Shown here: one piece after another, positions 33,045 to 44,035 of the stretch | How positions within the stretch are numbered: the stretch's first letter is position 1 | Layout of the letters: each line of letters begins with the position of its first letter | Assembly: GCA_023653785.1 (NCBI GenBank) | Contig: JAMKCH010012716.1 | Coordinates: 1 to 64,000, forward strand | Length of the DNA: 64,000 nucleotides | DNA from: Ophioderma brevispina | Lineage: Eukaryota > Echinodermata > Ophiuroidea > Amphilepidida > Ophiodermatidae | Reading direction: 5' to 3' | Notes under the pieces: model-generated | The model's input: the letters and a program-made list of their open reading frames with translations, nothing else | Told to the model about the DNA's origin: nothing | Databases searched by the model: none | Position numbers and translations under genes: made by a program

Positions 33045-33125
33045 CTGCTTAAGATTCAGGTCACTATTGAGTTCAAAATGTAATTTCTTTAAATCTCGGA
33101 ACTTCTGCCTGATGAAAGAATCCTC
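33045..33125 (-). CDS. GRB7/10/14: GRB7/10/14-family gene, exon preceding the RA domain
   Basis: The exon has 27 codons between a ttttcag acceptor and a gtaaac donor, in phase 0 at both ends. It reads E-D-S-F-I-R-Q-K-F-R-D-L-K-K-L-H, then FELNSDLNLKQ, and joins the RA exon as ...L-K-Q-A-S-I-K-I-Y-S. The vertebrate counterpart region (K-Q-D-V-K-V-F-S) also has K-Q directly before the first RA strand. The charged amphipathic sequence may extend a helix ahead of RA. The support is the splice sites, the open frame and the join; there is no strong homology. Confidence 0.72.
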
Positions 33126-33359
33126 CTGAAAATCCAAACCAAAAAAGCTGACGGTTATTGGAAGTCAACTTGCCACTTTCGAATTTCAGAAAAATATGCC
33201 ACTAATTTTTGGGAATACAAAATATTTAAAGAGGATAAAAAGATGGAAAGGTAACTGGATTATAATGTTATTACCGAGTCCTATCAGAGGATGTAACTAA
33301 AAATGTTGGTCAAGTCAATTTTTATTGTTTTAGTCTGTAGAGTGGATAATGAATTTCTT

Positions 33360-33510
33360 TAAAATATGCAATTGAGCTCATTAATATTCATAACTGTCAT
33401 AAAGTACACAGCACATGACCTCATTACGTTCTATCACTGTGCCACATTAGAAGTTCATTGAATAATCGGTTTAGTCTGTAGAGTGGATTAAATGTTTTTG
33501 CTGCCCATCC
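33360..33510. repeat. Dispersed copy of the 17.6-18.1-kb repeat
   Basis: aattgagctcattaatattc, aaagtacacagcacatgacc and tcattgaataatcggtttag match the units at 17630-18060. Confidence 0.7.
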
Positions 33511-33649
33511 ACCTGCCCGCCCATCTGCGGTATATCCAAATTGCTTAACAAAATACCTATGGGGTGAATGCCACAACATCAGCAATAAGGTCAAGATTAT
33601 GTAAACACTTAATCAAGAATCTAATCAAGAAATTTGTCTTACACAAGAT

Positions 33650-34039
33650 TTGATTCCAGGAGGACTTCCACCAAGATCTGGAATGGATCCGGTACCTCTT
33701 CCAGTGACTATCACAAATCCTCTTTCGGGGTACGATGAGCTCAAAGTCACATCACCCGATGACGACGACGAATCATCCTCTGATTTCTCAACAGATAAAG
33801 ACTTACTCCTCCACGCCCAATCTAATCTGGGCTTGGGGATTATTCTTCCATATGAATGCTGTGATAGATCGTTTGCCGGGTACCACAGTTACATGGCGAT
33901 AGTGTTCTTTATTATGGGATATATATTCTACATGTTCGATGATTTTCCATTTGCTTTTAATGTGGGCCTCCATCGCTGTATGCCGGAAAAGGAACTCATG
34001 CCGTCACCAAGGAGTCTGATCAACATCGGTCTTGACTGA
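33650..34039 (+). CDS. Plus-strand open frame, possible small membrane protein
   Basis: The frame is open on the plus strand inside an intron of the minus-strand adaptor gene. It has an acidic patch (S-P-D-D-D-D-E-S-S-S-D-F-S-T-D-K-D), then a hydrophobic stretch around residues 85-101 (Y-M-A-I-V-F-F-I-M-G-Y-I-F-Y-M-F) that could span a membrane, and a short polar tail. The listed start is TTG; the first ATG is 11 codons later (M-D-P-V-P-L-P-V). The composition and codon variety look more protein-like than the surrounding repeat-driven frames, but I recognise no family. It could be a nested gene, one exon of a gene, or an old transposon remnant. Confidence 0.3.
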   Translation: MIPGGLPPRSGMDPVPLPVTITNPLSGYDELKVTSPDDDDESSSDFSTDKDLLLHAQSNLGLGIILPYECCDRSFAGYHSYMAIVFFIMGYIFYMFDDFPFAFNVGLHRCMPEKELMPSPRSLINIGLD

Positions 34040-35687
34040 AAACATGCAAGAACAGAAAGTGAAAACAGAATCTATGTTGTCCTTCTGAGGAACAATTTTG
34101 AAAAAATGATCGCAGATTATGCACCAGAGTAGTAAAAAAACTCACCGACAAACCAACAGACTACCAAGTACTTTTCTGCCAAATCAAACCGAGAGCATCA
34201 TCAAATAATCCCTCTCTGAAGTACCAATGTAAATGACGAAAACACTTCCAATGACGTCACTCTTATTATTTACAAGCAATTTAACATTTTAGTTTGAAAT
34301 CTTAAAAAATAAAACTTTTTAGTGTGTTTGTGTTAACATTTCTTGACGTCAGTCTTGATATAGGTAGATCGAGAGTTGACTAACAACCTTTTTTTTCGGT
34401 GGTAAGGAATTTTTGGATGTTGTAAATTCACAGATGGTATTAATCACCTTTTTTAATGGATAATACAGTCTCTCTTGTTTTAATATTGGTCACTTTATTG
34501 CCTAAGTGATTTCCGCCCTATGAAGTGTTAAATTGTTGTATTTATCGTTAATGTCAAATTATGTTGACTTGTACACAGCAAGATTCCTACTCACAGTGTA
34601 AACCAGCGCTTAGGCTATCCATGTTACTCTTAGCTCTTACTCCAGAGGTACCCCCGTGATGCAATTTAATGCTAGTACCTACAACTAAGTACTTCTGAAG
34701 TACACAAGCCACGGGGTGGATAGCAGCTTTGGTATAAGAGAAGAGGGAAAGAAGGAGAGGCTGATTTTTAAAGCCATTAACCCAGTTATCTCATTCACCG
34801 GATCCCCATGGTTGGAAAAACTTCAAGGGCCGCTCGATGGGACCTTTGAAGTAATCTGTTCATCCGACTCAAGCATGGCCAGGAGTCGAGAAAATTCACA
34901 AAACAGGAAATAATTGACACATGCTACCAAAATAGTTTATTAATTTTCAAGCTAAATGTTCTCTGGGGGTAAGGAATCCACGTTTGTTCGATCATAATTA
35001 TTTATTTATCTGTTGGCGAATTAATTGAGAAAACAGTGACTTTTAACATGTGAAAGCAAACAGAAAAATCACTTTTTTTGGGAAGCTAGCCTTGCCTGAT
35101 TTATGTTTTGAGGTCAATAAATGATGTTGTTATTTTGTATTATTGAAATTTCCGGTTAGTTCCTTGAACATGATGATATGATGAATGATTAGATAAATGC
35201 CATTTTGATAGTAACTCAACAATTACCGGTTGTGTGTGTAAGAATGTGGACAAAAAGGGTCAAATCTTTGAAATTTGTAAGTGATTGCGGAAGAGTACGT
35301 TTCACTGTTACTGTGGTCACGACGATCGTGTATAGACTCTGTGCAAATACCAGCTGACAACTGGGAATTGGAATATTTCTGGGATTTAATGACAGGTTGT
35401 ATGTAATGTTATCCAGCAAGTTAGCTCAGGTCTTTGATGAATCAATCGGATTTTAAGGGCAAATTAGATGACTAGGCGGTATATTGAACAGTGTATCTTT
35501 GAAATTGTAGTAACAATTGAACCATCTCCTTCTTTCTCATCTTCTCTGGTTTACACTTAGCATGCCCATCCTATAAGCGTACTCTGCATAGGGTGGGGGT
35601 TTGCCTGCTAGGTGTGACTGACAGGTACCTCATAGTAAGCCACCATTATTGTATACCTCTGCAGCTATACTCTAACAGGAGCAGGGC

Positions 35688-35890
35688 GTAACCAGAAGGG
35701 GGGTCAGGGGGGGGGGGCAGCCTGCCCCCCTGTGGGGAATCTTGCCCCTCCTCTTGCCCCCCTGAAAAATGCATGATTTTACCTTGCCTAATACTATCTA
35801 ACCAAATTTTAATATTGCTTGCCCCCCTGAAAATATACGTGCCCCCTGCCCCCCCCCCCCCTGAAAAAAAAAGCTGGTTACGCCACTGTA
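35688..35890. mobile_element. Foldback MITE with gccccc-rich interior
   Basis: ggcgtaaccag near 35690 pairs with ctggttacgcc near 35874, and the inside is full of ttgcccccctgaaaa repeats. A similar ccccct-rich element ending ctggcgccacccctg lies at about 45480-45800. Confidence 0.6.
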
Positions 35891-37020
35891 CAGGATTACC
35901 TCACAGGTACTTCGCCCCCTACCGGCTCCCTTCCAAACACGCCCATATATGACATTTTTTTGTAAAACTTATACTATTGTGACCAAATGTAAATAAATGG
36001 CTAAATTACTAAATATCACCACAGAACTCAAGCTCATTTGCATGGGTGTACCCATGCAGGTACTCTTGCATGGTGCGACTAGTGGTTAAGCTACTACGTG
36101 TGTACCTAGGTAGATGATTACACCCACTTTTTTGCAGCCAGCTATGTGGTACCCATGGGGGTGGGTACTTCATGGCTACTCCACAGGTGCTTCAAAGGTA
36201 CTCCCATGAAGAAATTGGTTGTGTATGTCATCCTGTAACATTTGATTGCAGGCGATTGTGGACATTTGGCATTTAACTTTTGGTGCTGCATATGGCTGCC
36301 AAAATTAACATTCGAATGTTTAACCGGTCATGTGATGTTCAACCGGGAAGGACATTTGATGTGATGAACAAAAAAATATTGATTGACTGATTTACTAAAT
36401 ATTTGTAGAAAACATTTTCAATACCTAAAACCATCCATTTCACTGCAAAAATTATGGGGAAAAGGATATTTCCAGTAGTAGTGATAACCAGTATGTTTCC
36501 CAGGGCACCATGAGTTTGTGACCCCCCCCCCCCAAAAAAAAAGGGTAGGGGGGGTCTAGTGTCACCAAATTAGTGTTAATTGAGCAAATTTGTGTGCACT
36601 TTGTGTATATTCAATCACTAAGACTATAGAATGGCAAGTGTGAATACGAGCCAGAAATGTCAACTGTTGTCACTCAATGAAGCATGCATCCATTCGACTG
36701 AATTACTTATTTCAAACACAGAATTGAAGAAAGCAATTTTGCTTTGTTAAAGTGATTTTAATCTTTGTCAAAAAAGAGGATTTGCATCCATACAAAACAT
36801 TACAAACGTTTTAACTTTGTGTCAAAATAAGCGATTTTGCTCGTATGAACTGAATCATAGCTACGTTGGTCTGCTTACTGTGCAGTTTGTTACATTTCAA
36901 TTTTCTCCAAAAATAAGCAAACTTCTCCAGAAATGTGATGTTAAACTTTGTATTAATTGTGACAGAAAACCAAAATACATTAAGTTCTATTCAAAAATGA
37001 AAAAGATTCATTCCTGATAC

Positions 37021-37312
37021 CTTGTGAATCATGATGATGATGATGACCATTGACCTTTGACCCTGTCGGCGACATATTGAGGTGACCAATCATGGCTTGG
37101 TGATGGTAGCCATTATGCATGGGATTGGTCGGTACTTCCATGGCCACCTGTGGCATCAAGAATGTTTGGGTGTGGCTCCTGGCGACAAGAACTCTGCACT
37201 CTGGTGACTCGGCAGTGACTGGTTTAGGGAGGTGCGGGAAAAGGAAACTGTGCACTTGGACTTGAACTAAGCAGTCTGGGTGCTGATGATCTCCAGGTGG
37301 GTCTGACCCTGG
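37021..37312 (-). CDS. GRB7/10/14: GRB7/10/14-family gene, probable Pro/His-rich N-terminal exon
   Basis: From a gatag acceptor the exon is fully open for 97 codons: it starts P-G-S-D-P-P-G-D-H-Q-H-P-D-C, then passes F-P-H-L-P-K-P-V-T-A-E-S-P, M-E-V-P-T-N-P-M-H-N-G-Y, and ends G-S-K-V-N-G-H-H-H-H-H-D-S-Q before a gtatca donor. Family N-termini are proline-rich and poorly conserved, so the assignment rests on composition, splice sites and position. The donor leaves phase 1 while the next recognised exon starts in phase 0, so an exon in between was missed or this edge is wrong. No initiator methionine is assigned. Confidence 0.55.
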
Positions 37313-38214
37313 CTATCATGCAGCATTCGCAATGAAAACAAAAACAGAACAACAAACTATTTACCACCACAGGACAGATTACAGGCTGACACAGGGCAGA
37401 AGCAGGGGGGGGGAATTCCCTTTTTTTCAAAATTCATCAGATTAAATAAAACCTCGATGAACCAGCAGGAGGTGTTGCACCCCCCATAAATTTTTTGCAA
37501 ACTTAATACCCTATGTTGGAAAAATTGTCTCCAAAAAATCTTAAAAAAAAAGTGTTGAATTTTATTGCTTTGCAGATAAAAATGTTCCTCAAATTTTGAT
37601 AAATTTAGTTGATTTTTTTTTTCAAAAAATCCAGACCCGGATAAGTAAATTTTTGGGTCTAATTGTTAGTCAAATTTGGCCTTATTTTCGGAGTGGCTTC
37701 AGAACCCACGCATTTAATCCCCACACAAACCTAAACGAAAGCCCTCCCAGGCAAAAGACAAAGCTTGCGCCTTGTATAAAAATTGACCAAAAGGCATGCG
37801 CAGTGTTGCGGAATACAATCTTTGGCTTATCTCCCAATAATGGCCATGGCGCAAGCGTTTTCATAATTATACAAAATGCCTGTATTGTAAAGAGCGCTAC
37901 CACTGGTGGGAACAGACAGAAAGGCCGGGAATCTCATTGCTGTTTGATCACCAGGCAATAAGCCTTCTTCAAACTAGAGGAAAAGGACGTGCCAGAAGTG
38001 GTGTTCAATTAGAAAGCAAATCCATCACCGATATGGGTGGAAGCAAATTTCACACTGGCATTCTGTGTTGCTAACTGGGTAGGCACCACAACTTTGTAAT
38101 TCACGAGCATTTTTATTCATTTGGATTTCGCAAATAAAATTAAAGCGAAATGCTGTGGTTCAAGTGATGTAGGTATTTAAAGAATAAGGGCTACAAAAAA
38201 TGAAGTGATTTCCT

Positions 38215-38790
38215 TGGCTGGTATTCTTGAAGGGACGTAGTTTAGAGCCAGGTTTAACCAGGGTTAGTCCTACCTAAGCTGGACCTTTTCCCCCTTTCAC
38301 ATACTCTAAACAGTGCGCTAATGTAAGGCCAATGAAAGTCAATGTTATGTTTCCCTATAAAATGTTTTTTCAGATCAAGCAATGAGGCCAACTATTTTAA
38401 TTATTCATTGTTCGTAATTTTGCAGGAACAGCCATTTCACCAAACCCTCAGCATGCTCTAATACCTACAATATTGTGTTTAAAACACTACCCTACATTTG
38501 GAAATGATTGGACAACTGTTCTTTGGTTTAAAATCTACTAAAATCGCCAATCACAAGGTGTGATCACAAAAAGAAACCTTTATATTTCCTTGCAAAAACA
38601 AAATAATGAACTTTTTAGGGATTCCAGCATCTCAAACGCGGGCAAAAATTCATAATGCGGGCGGGTTAGGGAAAAATACATCGACTTTCAGATTGACTAA
38701 TGGGTGAGAAAATAGCCCCATATGATGATTTTCCCACCTGTTACATAACTTTCAACAGTATTTTGAAAAGAAAAAAGGTCCACTGATGAT
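38215..38790. repeat. Relative of the 19.4-kb foldback element
   Basis: It begins ggctggtattcttgaaggga...ccaggtttaaccagggttag and ends with aaaaaaggtccactgatgat, the same motifs as 19438-19735 but with a longer interior. The 37.3-38.2 kb stretch before it shows homopolymer-rich sequence and no exon. Confidence 0.5.
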
Positions 38791-40438
38791 TTGAAGGTGA
38801 TTTGTATCCTAGCATCTTTTTTGTATGGTCCAGCCCAGGGGCATACAGCGATAGGTCGGTGTTGGGGGGGGGGCATGCTGATTTCCAGGTGTTTATCACT
38901 TTGGCCCAGTGTTGTAAAATACAGGCATTACTTTTTGCCCAAAATTACCAAATCTTTTCACCGACTCCTGAAACACTCTGAATGGGGGGGGGGGTAGGGG
39001 AAAGATACATCACAACTTCCATACTCTTTATCTTTACCTTCCTCTCTACCTCTTCCCTTGCCCCCCTTCAACAGCTCTTTCCTTCTTTCTGGCTTTGCTT
39101 TCCAACTTATTTTCCTGTCCAGCCAGACCCGTTTTTTTTGGTTTGGGTGGGGGCGTGTGTGTGTGTGTTGTATGTGTTTTGTGTATAATATGCAAAAACT
39201 TCAGTTAATGTGTGAGTGCATTTATTTTTTTTGTGTTTATGCATGAATTTCAATTTAATTTGGTCCATTTATGGGTTGAATCTTTTTTTCTAGAGGAGAT
39301 CAAATCTGCAAGAAAGGAGACAAAAAAAAAAAATTCAAGGAGCGGGGATTGTCAAACAATTACCAGATACGATTACTGGAAAGGTTACTCAATGCATTCA
39401 CTCAGTGGAATGCCCAAACGATGACTTTTTGTTAGATACACTTGTATTTTAGATATGATGGTAGTGGCCCTTGAAACATTACTGCATTCTTGATTAGTTT
39501 CATTTCACAACTGCTCTTTACTCTACGCGTGATTTGCACAAACTGGCTGCAGGTTTCAACGCTGAAATTTCAGATACTGTTTTTCTAGATTTTAACAAAG
39601 CAAGCATATGGTCCCTCCAAAGATCATCAAATACCATTAATACACAATGATGATATGAAACATTATAGAAAGAAATCTTAAAACAATGAATTCTTCAGAC
39701 TTATTTAATAACACCAACTGCAAAATCAGCAACCCCACCACCCCATAGGGCCTACTCCAATTACAACACAAGGCCTTCAAGCTTTCACAAGGCCTTGATA
39801 CTTCAGTTCATACTTGTAAAGTTCAAAGATAGTGATTTATCCCCCACAATCCAAGAGTAATTGTCACCACACTATACGTGCAATCATATAAGATGAACAA
39901 TGACACTTTGATAAAGTACATTGGATAACTAGAGTCATAATGCAACCTTGGGTGAATATACATAATAGCTATAGCGTTTTTGGCACCAACTTGGAGCCTC
40001 CCTCTGGAAAAAATGGCTAGAATATAGTGCAAAAGAATGGGGTCACGTTCCACCTTACACCGAATAAGGTATAACCCTGTGATGTATTTTAAAGGAATTT
40101 TGAAGGTTGCTGGAGTGCAATGACTGACTACACCACATTTTAAATACACATAATTGCTCTCCAGGGGGAGATCTATCTCTCTGCACCCTATAGTGTGAAT
40201 TTATGGCCTGTTTAATCGTACAGGCTGTAAGGACTAGTACTTTCTGAGGAGTTTGGGAGACTGACGCAAAGTGAGTTTGATGAATGTAGGGTCAGGGGAC
40301 GGGTAAAATGATGTGCTAAGAAAAATTAAAAATCAAGAGAAGAGAGTTTACAAAGATGTTCAAATGGCACAAGTGCTTTAATATGTTAATAGTCCGACTT
40401 TTTAGATGTTTTCTCCCTCAAATGGAAGTATAACCAAA

Positions 40439-40664
40439 AACATCCGATTACAAATTTTGAGTCGGTCCAAAATTTTTTGAGTTTGGATAGTTGAAGCATA
40501 ATTGTGTACTAAATTGGCTGATAGGTCAGTGTGTGTTAATTAATGTGGTCGATCAAATTTGGAGACGTTTTTGTTCATAACATCCAAAGGAAACATTTCC
40601 TGGGCATGTTATTTCACTGAGAGAATGAGAAAAATATTAACTTTCTTCTGATACCAAATCTCAT
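40439..40664. repeat. Direct repeat copy 1 (~225 bp)
   Basis: It is nearly identical to 40802-41022 from aacatccgattacaaatttt through cttctgataccaaatctca, with one small indel. The two copies flank a T-run and a short unique stretch. The 38.8-40.4 kb stretch before it shows no gene. Confidence 0.9.
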
Positions 40665-40801
40665 TTTTTTTTTTTTTTTTTTTATCAGTAACAGCTGAGA
40701 AGGGTAAACAATAGATGGGCTGTGTACACACAATTAAGAACTGAGTACCACTGCATGAGGGTTTGGTCAATTCAGGATTAATCTTCTGCCTGGCAGAAGA
40801 A

Positions 40802-41022
40802 AAACATCCGATTACAAATTTTGAGTCGGTCCAAAATTTTTTGAGTTTGGATAGTTGAAGCATAATTGTGTACTAAATTGGCTGATAGGTCAGTGTGTGA
40901 ATGTGGTCGATCAAATTTGGAGACGTTTTTGTTCATAACATCCAAAGGAAACATTTCCTGGGCATGTTATTTCACTGAGAGAATGAGAAAAATATTAACT
41001 TTCTTCTGATACCAAATCTCAA
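40802..41022. repeat. Direct repeat copy 2 (~220 bp)
   Basis: It is nearly identical to 40439-40664. It lacks taattaa in the middle, where copy 1 reads gtgtgttaattaatgtgg and copy 2 reads gtgtgaatgtgg. Confidence 0.9.
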
Positions 41023-41629
41023 ATTTGATTAAGTGGGTGGGGGAGGGGGAACCAAGTTGTCGATTGGTCACCCATCTTCAGGATCTTTACGAACAGAACT
41101 GCTAGCAGAAGGTACCTACTGAAATTAAATACTTATATCAGTTTCTGTTTTCCAGAAGTGTGCCTTTTAAATTTACAAAATAGTCAAATATGGTCCAGAT
41201 TTGTGGTGCTACGTTAACAAAATTGCCACGTTACAGCTCAGCTGAACCTCCATCCATTTGAGAATACCGTCCATGACTCATTTCATCAGAATCCATCACC
41301 CCTACTCATGCCCATCATTTTTCAACTAATGTGCAAATTTATTGGCTACACAGAATTCAGCCCTGAAATTCGTTCCACCACACCAATTCCCAAGAGGAGG
41401 TACTGCAAAAGTGATAATTTCCGCGTGTAATTTTTTTCGCGTTTTCTGTATTTAACATTTTTCTTGCTTGTTTTTAAATTCGCTCTTTTCAGCTATCTTA
41501 CATAGACCTACACACACAAAATAAATCATTTTCCGCGAGTTTTTATTTTCGCGCATAGCTCAGAAGTGGCGCGAAAAGCGCGAAAATTATGTAGCGCGAA
41601 AATTTAGGTTCTCCACCCCTATTCCAAAG

Positions 41630-41885
41630 GAGGGTCCAGTGTTTCTTCCACAATGCAATTCTTCCAACAATTTTTGTGCACTGGTTGTCCACATGAATTT
41701 ATAGTGACAAAACAGTACTTAAATTGCAAAATTAGGATGAATTCTTTGACAGAGAATTAAGACTGTTTATGTTAGTACTTTTGTCACTATAAAATCATGT
41801 GACAACCAGTGCAAAAATTGTATTGGAAGAATTGCATTGTGGGAAGAACACTCCACCTCCTCTTCCAATTCCCTCATATTTCATC
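41630..41885. mobile_element. Palindromic MITE
   Basis: cacaatgcaattcttccaac...gcactggttgtccacatga on the left pairs with tcatgtgacaaccagtgc...ttggaagaattgcattgtgg on the right, about 100 bases per arm around a short loop. Confidence 0.8.
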
Positions 41886-43630
41886 TACTCAGCATCTTAT
41901 AGTTACAATACTAAATGACTTCTTCAATATATAAATCACCTTTTCTGTAAAAATATTGGCTTGTCTTTCTTCATTACTTTAGCACCTCGGGAGATCGCTT
42001 CTGGTGTGACCCTTGAAGCTACTGTGAAAGTGGCAATTTTCTAGCGATTAATTTTTTTTTGGCACTGAGCAACCTCTCTGACCTCCTTGCGTGTTGTTAC
42101 TTTTTTAGTTAATGCGTTTCCTAAGGCCAATACAATAAACGAATACTTGCATGTAAGCTTACAATTCAGGCATGCTCCTGGCTGAATGTAAAGCAGAGCA
42201 ATAATTCAGGCTATTCCAATTTTCAGCAAGGAGCGAGGGTGGGGAAAAATTACACTTTTTTGTGAATTTTCTACATAATGACTCTAAAGGACACAAAGTT
42301 CAAAATAATTTCACATCCAAAGGTTCCTAGATGGAGGTGGTGTGTTGCTGTTTTTTTTAATTTTTCACAATGCATTGTAGCCCAGTTATCCAGTTTGGAT
42401 GGAACTGATGAGCCACTTGCACGTGCTTGTTCTGATCCTCTTTGGGACTCCCTCACATTCCACAAAATTAGGACCAAATTTGCTACAGATAAAAAACAGT
42501 ATTTTTCTCATTGTTTGAACTGAACACAACTAATATAATAATACTTTTTTAAATCTGACTGGTTTGGTGGTGGTGGTGGTGGGGGAGGGGGATAGCGAGG
42601 AATCAAACCCTTACCCATTTCCAAAGGTCTAATGAGTTGGCTTTCTTCTGACACCAAAAATTTTGACCACTTCCACGGTAAAATCAGGGGTCCTGAGGAC
42701 GAGGTTATTCGCAATCGATCAGCCTCTTTAAAAAAAAAGGTTCTTTTATTGTCAGAATTGATCTGAAACATGGGCTTGTTAAAAGCGACACCATAATTAT
42801 GTATGTCTTTACCTTGGATGTCACAAGTGCAGGTCTTCCTTTCCAGTCACAAGCCCAATACGATTGGGTGGACATGATGTTTCATCTCCGACAGAGTAAA
42901 TCGATTAAGGCGACAGCAATGAATCTTAAAATAGCCATCTACTGTAAAGAATTTGGATTTCACCCGTTTGAAACCCCTTCCTTATATTCCTATTGAAAGT
43001 TAGCATTTGCACCTGCCCCTTCCTTTAGCAATCATAACTTAACATGAGGTGGGTGGAAATAGCGATATTCTGATTCATTTTACAAAGGAGTTAAAAGGTG
43101 CCAGGAAGAAAAAGAAACCTTAAAGTAACATCATATCAAGGATTTTAGTACAAGAAGGCCCCCATCTGCAATAGCTGTCATTTGTTGGTTGTGTTATTTA
43201 TTAAAGTGTTATAACCGGCCCCAAATGAACAGTGGCAGCTATTGCAGAAGAGGGCCTTTTTGCTCTTAACCCTCGATATATGCAAAGAAGTGGATTCATA
43301 CCAGATGCAAAACCTGCCACTCTTCCCAGGAAAAAGGGGGGGGTTGGAGGGGCAATCAACTTAATTCCCGGTAGCGACCCGCCCCCACGAGCACGCAGCC
43401 CCCCAACTTCCAAAATTGAGGTTCTCGGCGAACTGGATTTTGCCCAGTCTGAAAGGAGGGTCTGAAATTTGAGAAATTTGCAGGCTTTGGGACTAAAAAC
43501 TTGGTTAAAATTTGGCTTCTGCGGCAACAAACTTTCTCAAAGAAGACCTTAAAAAAAATGTTATGGTTTTCAACGGAAGTCTTAGGAACTGTGCAGATGT
43601 GTGGTGGAATGACGTCTTTAGGGCCTCACC
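41886..43630. other. Non-coding stretch, no gene seen
   Basis: There are several t- and g-runs (42050, 42570-42590, 43336) and an ATG-started frame at 42799-42996 with no recognisable protein. I see no splice-supported exon. Confidence 0.4.
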
Positions 43631-43639
43631 ACACCATAT

Positions 43640-44035
43640 ATTCTCTTGTCAAATCCCCACCCTTTCTAACCGTCTGGTAGAGGCCTTCACACCAAATGTG
43701 CTTGAGCAGTCACAGGCAAATATGAAATCTGCTGACATCCAAATAGCCAAGGCACTGGCATGACCAATGACATGGCATGTGAGTTGCTCCTTTGGAGCTC
43801 ATTGATACTATATCTGACAAGGGAACCAAATGACAATTGTGAGGATGTGCACATGAGATAAACCATGGTAACATGAGTAAGTCTAATCCCCAACATCCAT
43901 CCAATATCTAGCCTAACTGAAGGGAAGGTAAGGATAGAAGTTAAAGAAGACTGCTGGCACATCTTGGCTGGGAATGAACCAGGGGGCCCCATCACATGAC
44001 AGGGAGGGCAAGCATGAGGGTCGTCACGCCAGCCA
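43640..44035 (-). repeat. tRNA-derived SINE with body
   Basis: On the minus strand ggcgtgacgaccctcatgc and ggttcattcccagcc look like A- and B-box regions of a tRNA-like head, followed by about 330 bases of body. The minus-strand frames here are part of the SINE. Confidence 0.5.

Larger units (their letters stand above)
14406..37312 (-). other. GRB7/10/14: GRB7/10/14-family adaptor gene, span of recognised coding exons
   Basis: Twelve exon candidates on the minus strand together encode, in order, a Pro/His-rich N-terminus, an RA domain, a PH domain, a BPS-type region and an SH2 domain. Known family members bind phosphotyrosines on activated insulin and growth-factor receptors, and the BPS segment can inhibit the kinase. 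RIAM, lamellipodin and MIG-10 share RA-PH but lack SH2, so they are excluded. Introns range from about 0.25 to 4 kb and are filled with repeats. Exon ends carry GT/AG sites in matching phase, except at the junction between 37021-37312 and 33045-33125 and at the uncertain ends of the third PH exon. Two exons carry frame breaks. The start codon is not identified. In invertebrates this is probably a single pre-duplication ortholog, so no vertebrate paralogue name is implied. Confidence 0.9.

Noticed and set aside
36980..37255. A free-standing His-rich small protein
   Set aside because: The frame is better explained as an adaptor-gene exon with a donor at 37020; its apparent start is GTG and not ATG.
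43687..43995. A 102-codon minus-strand frame starting M-M-G-P-P-G
   Set aside because: It lies within a tRNA-derived SINE.
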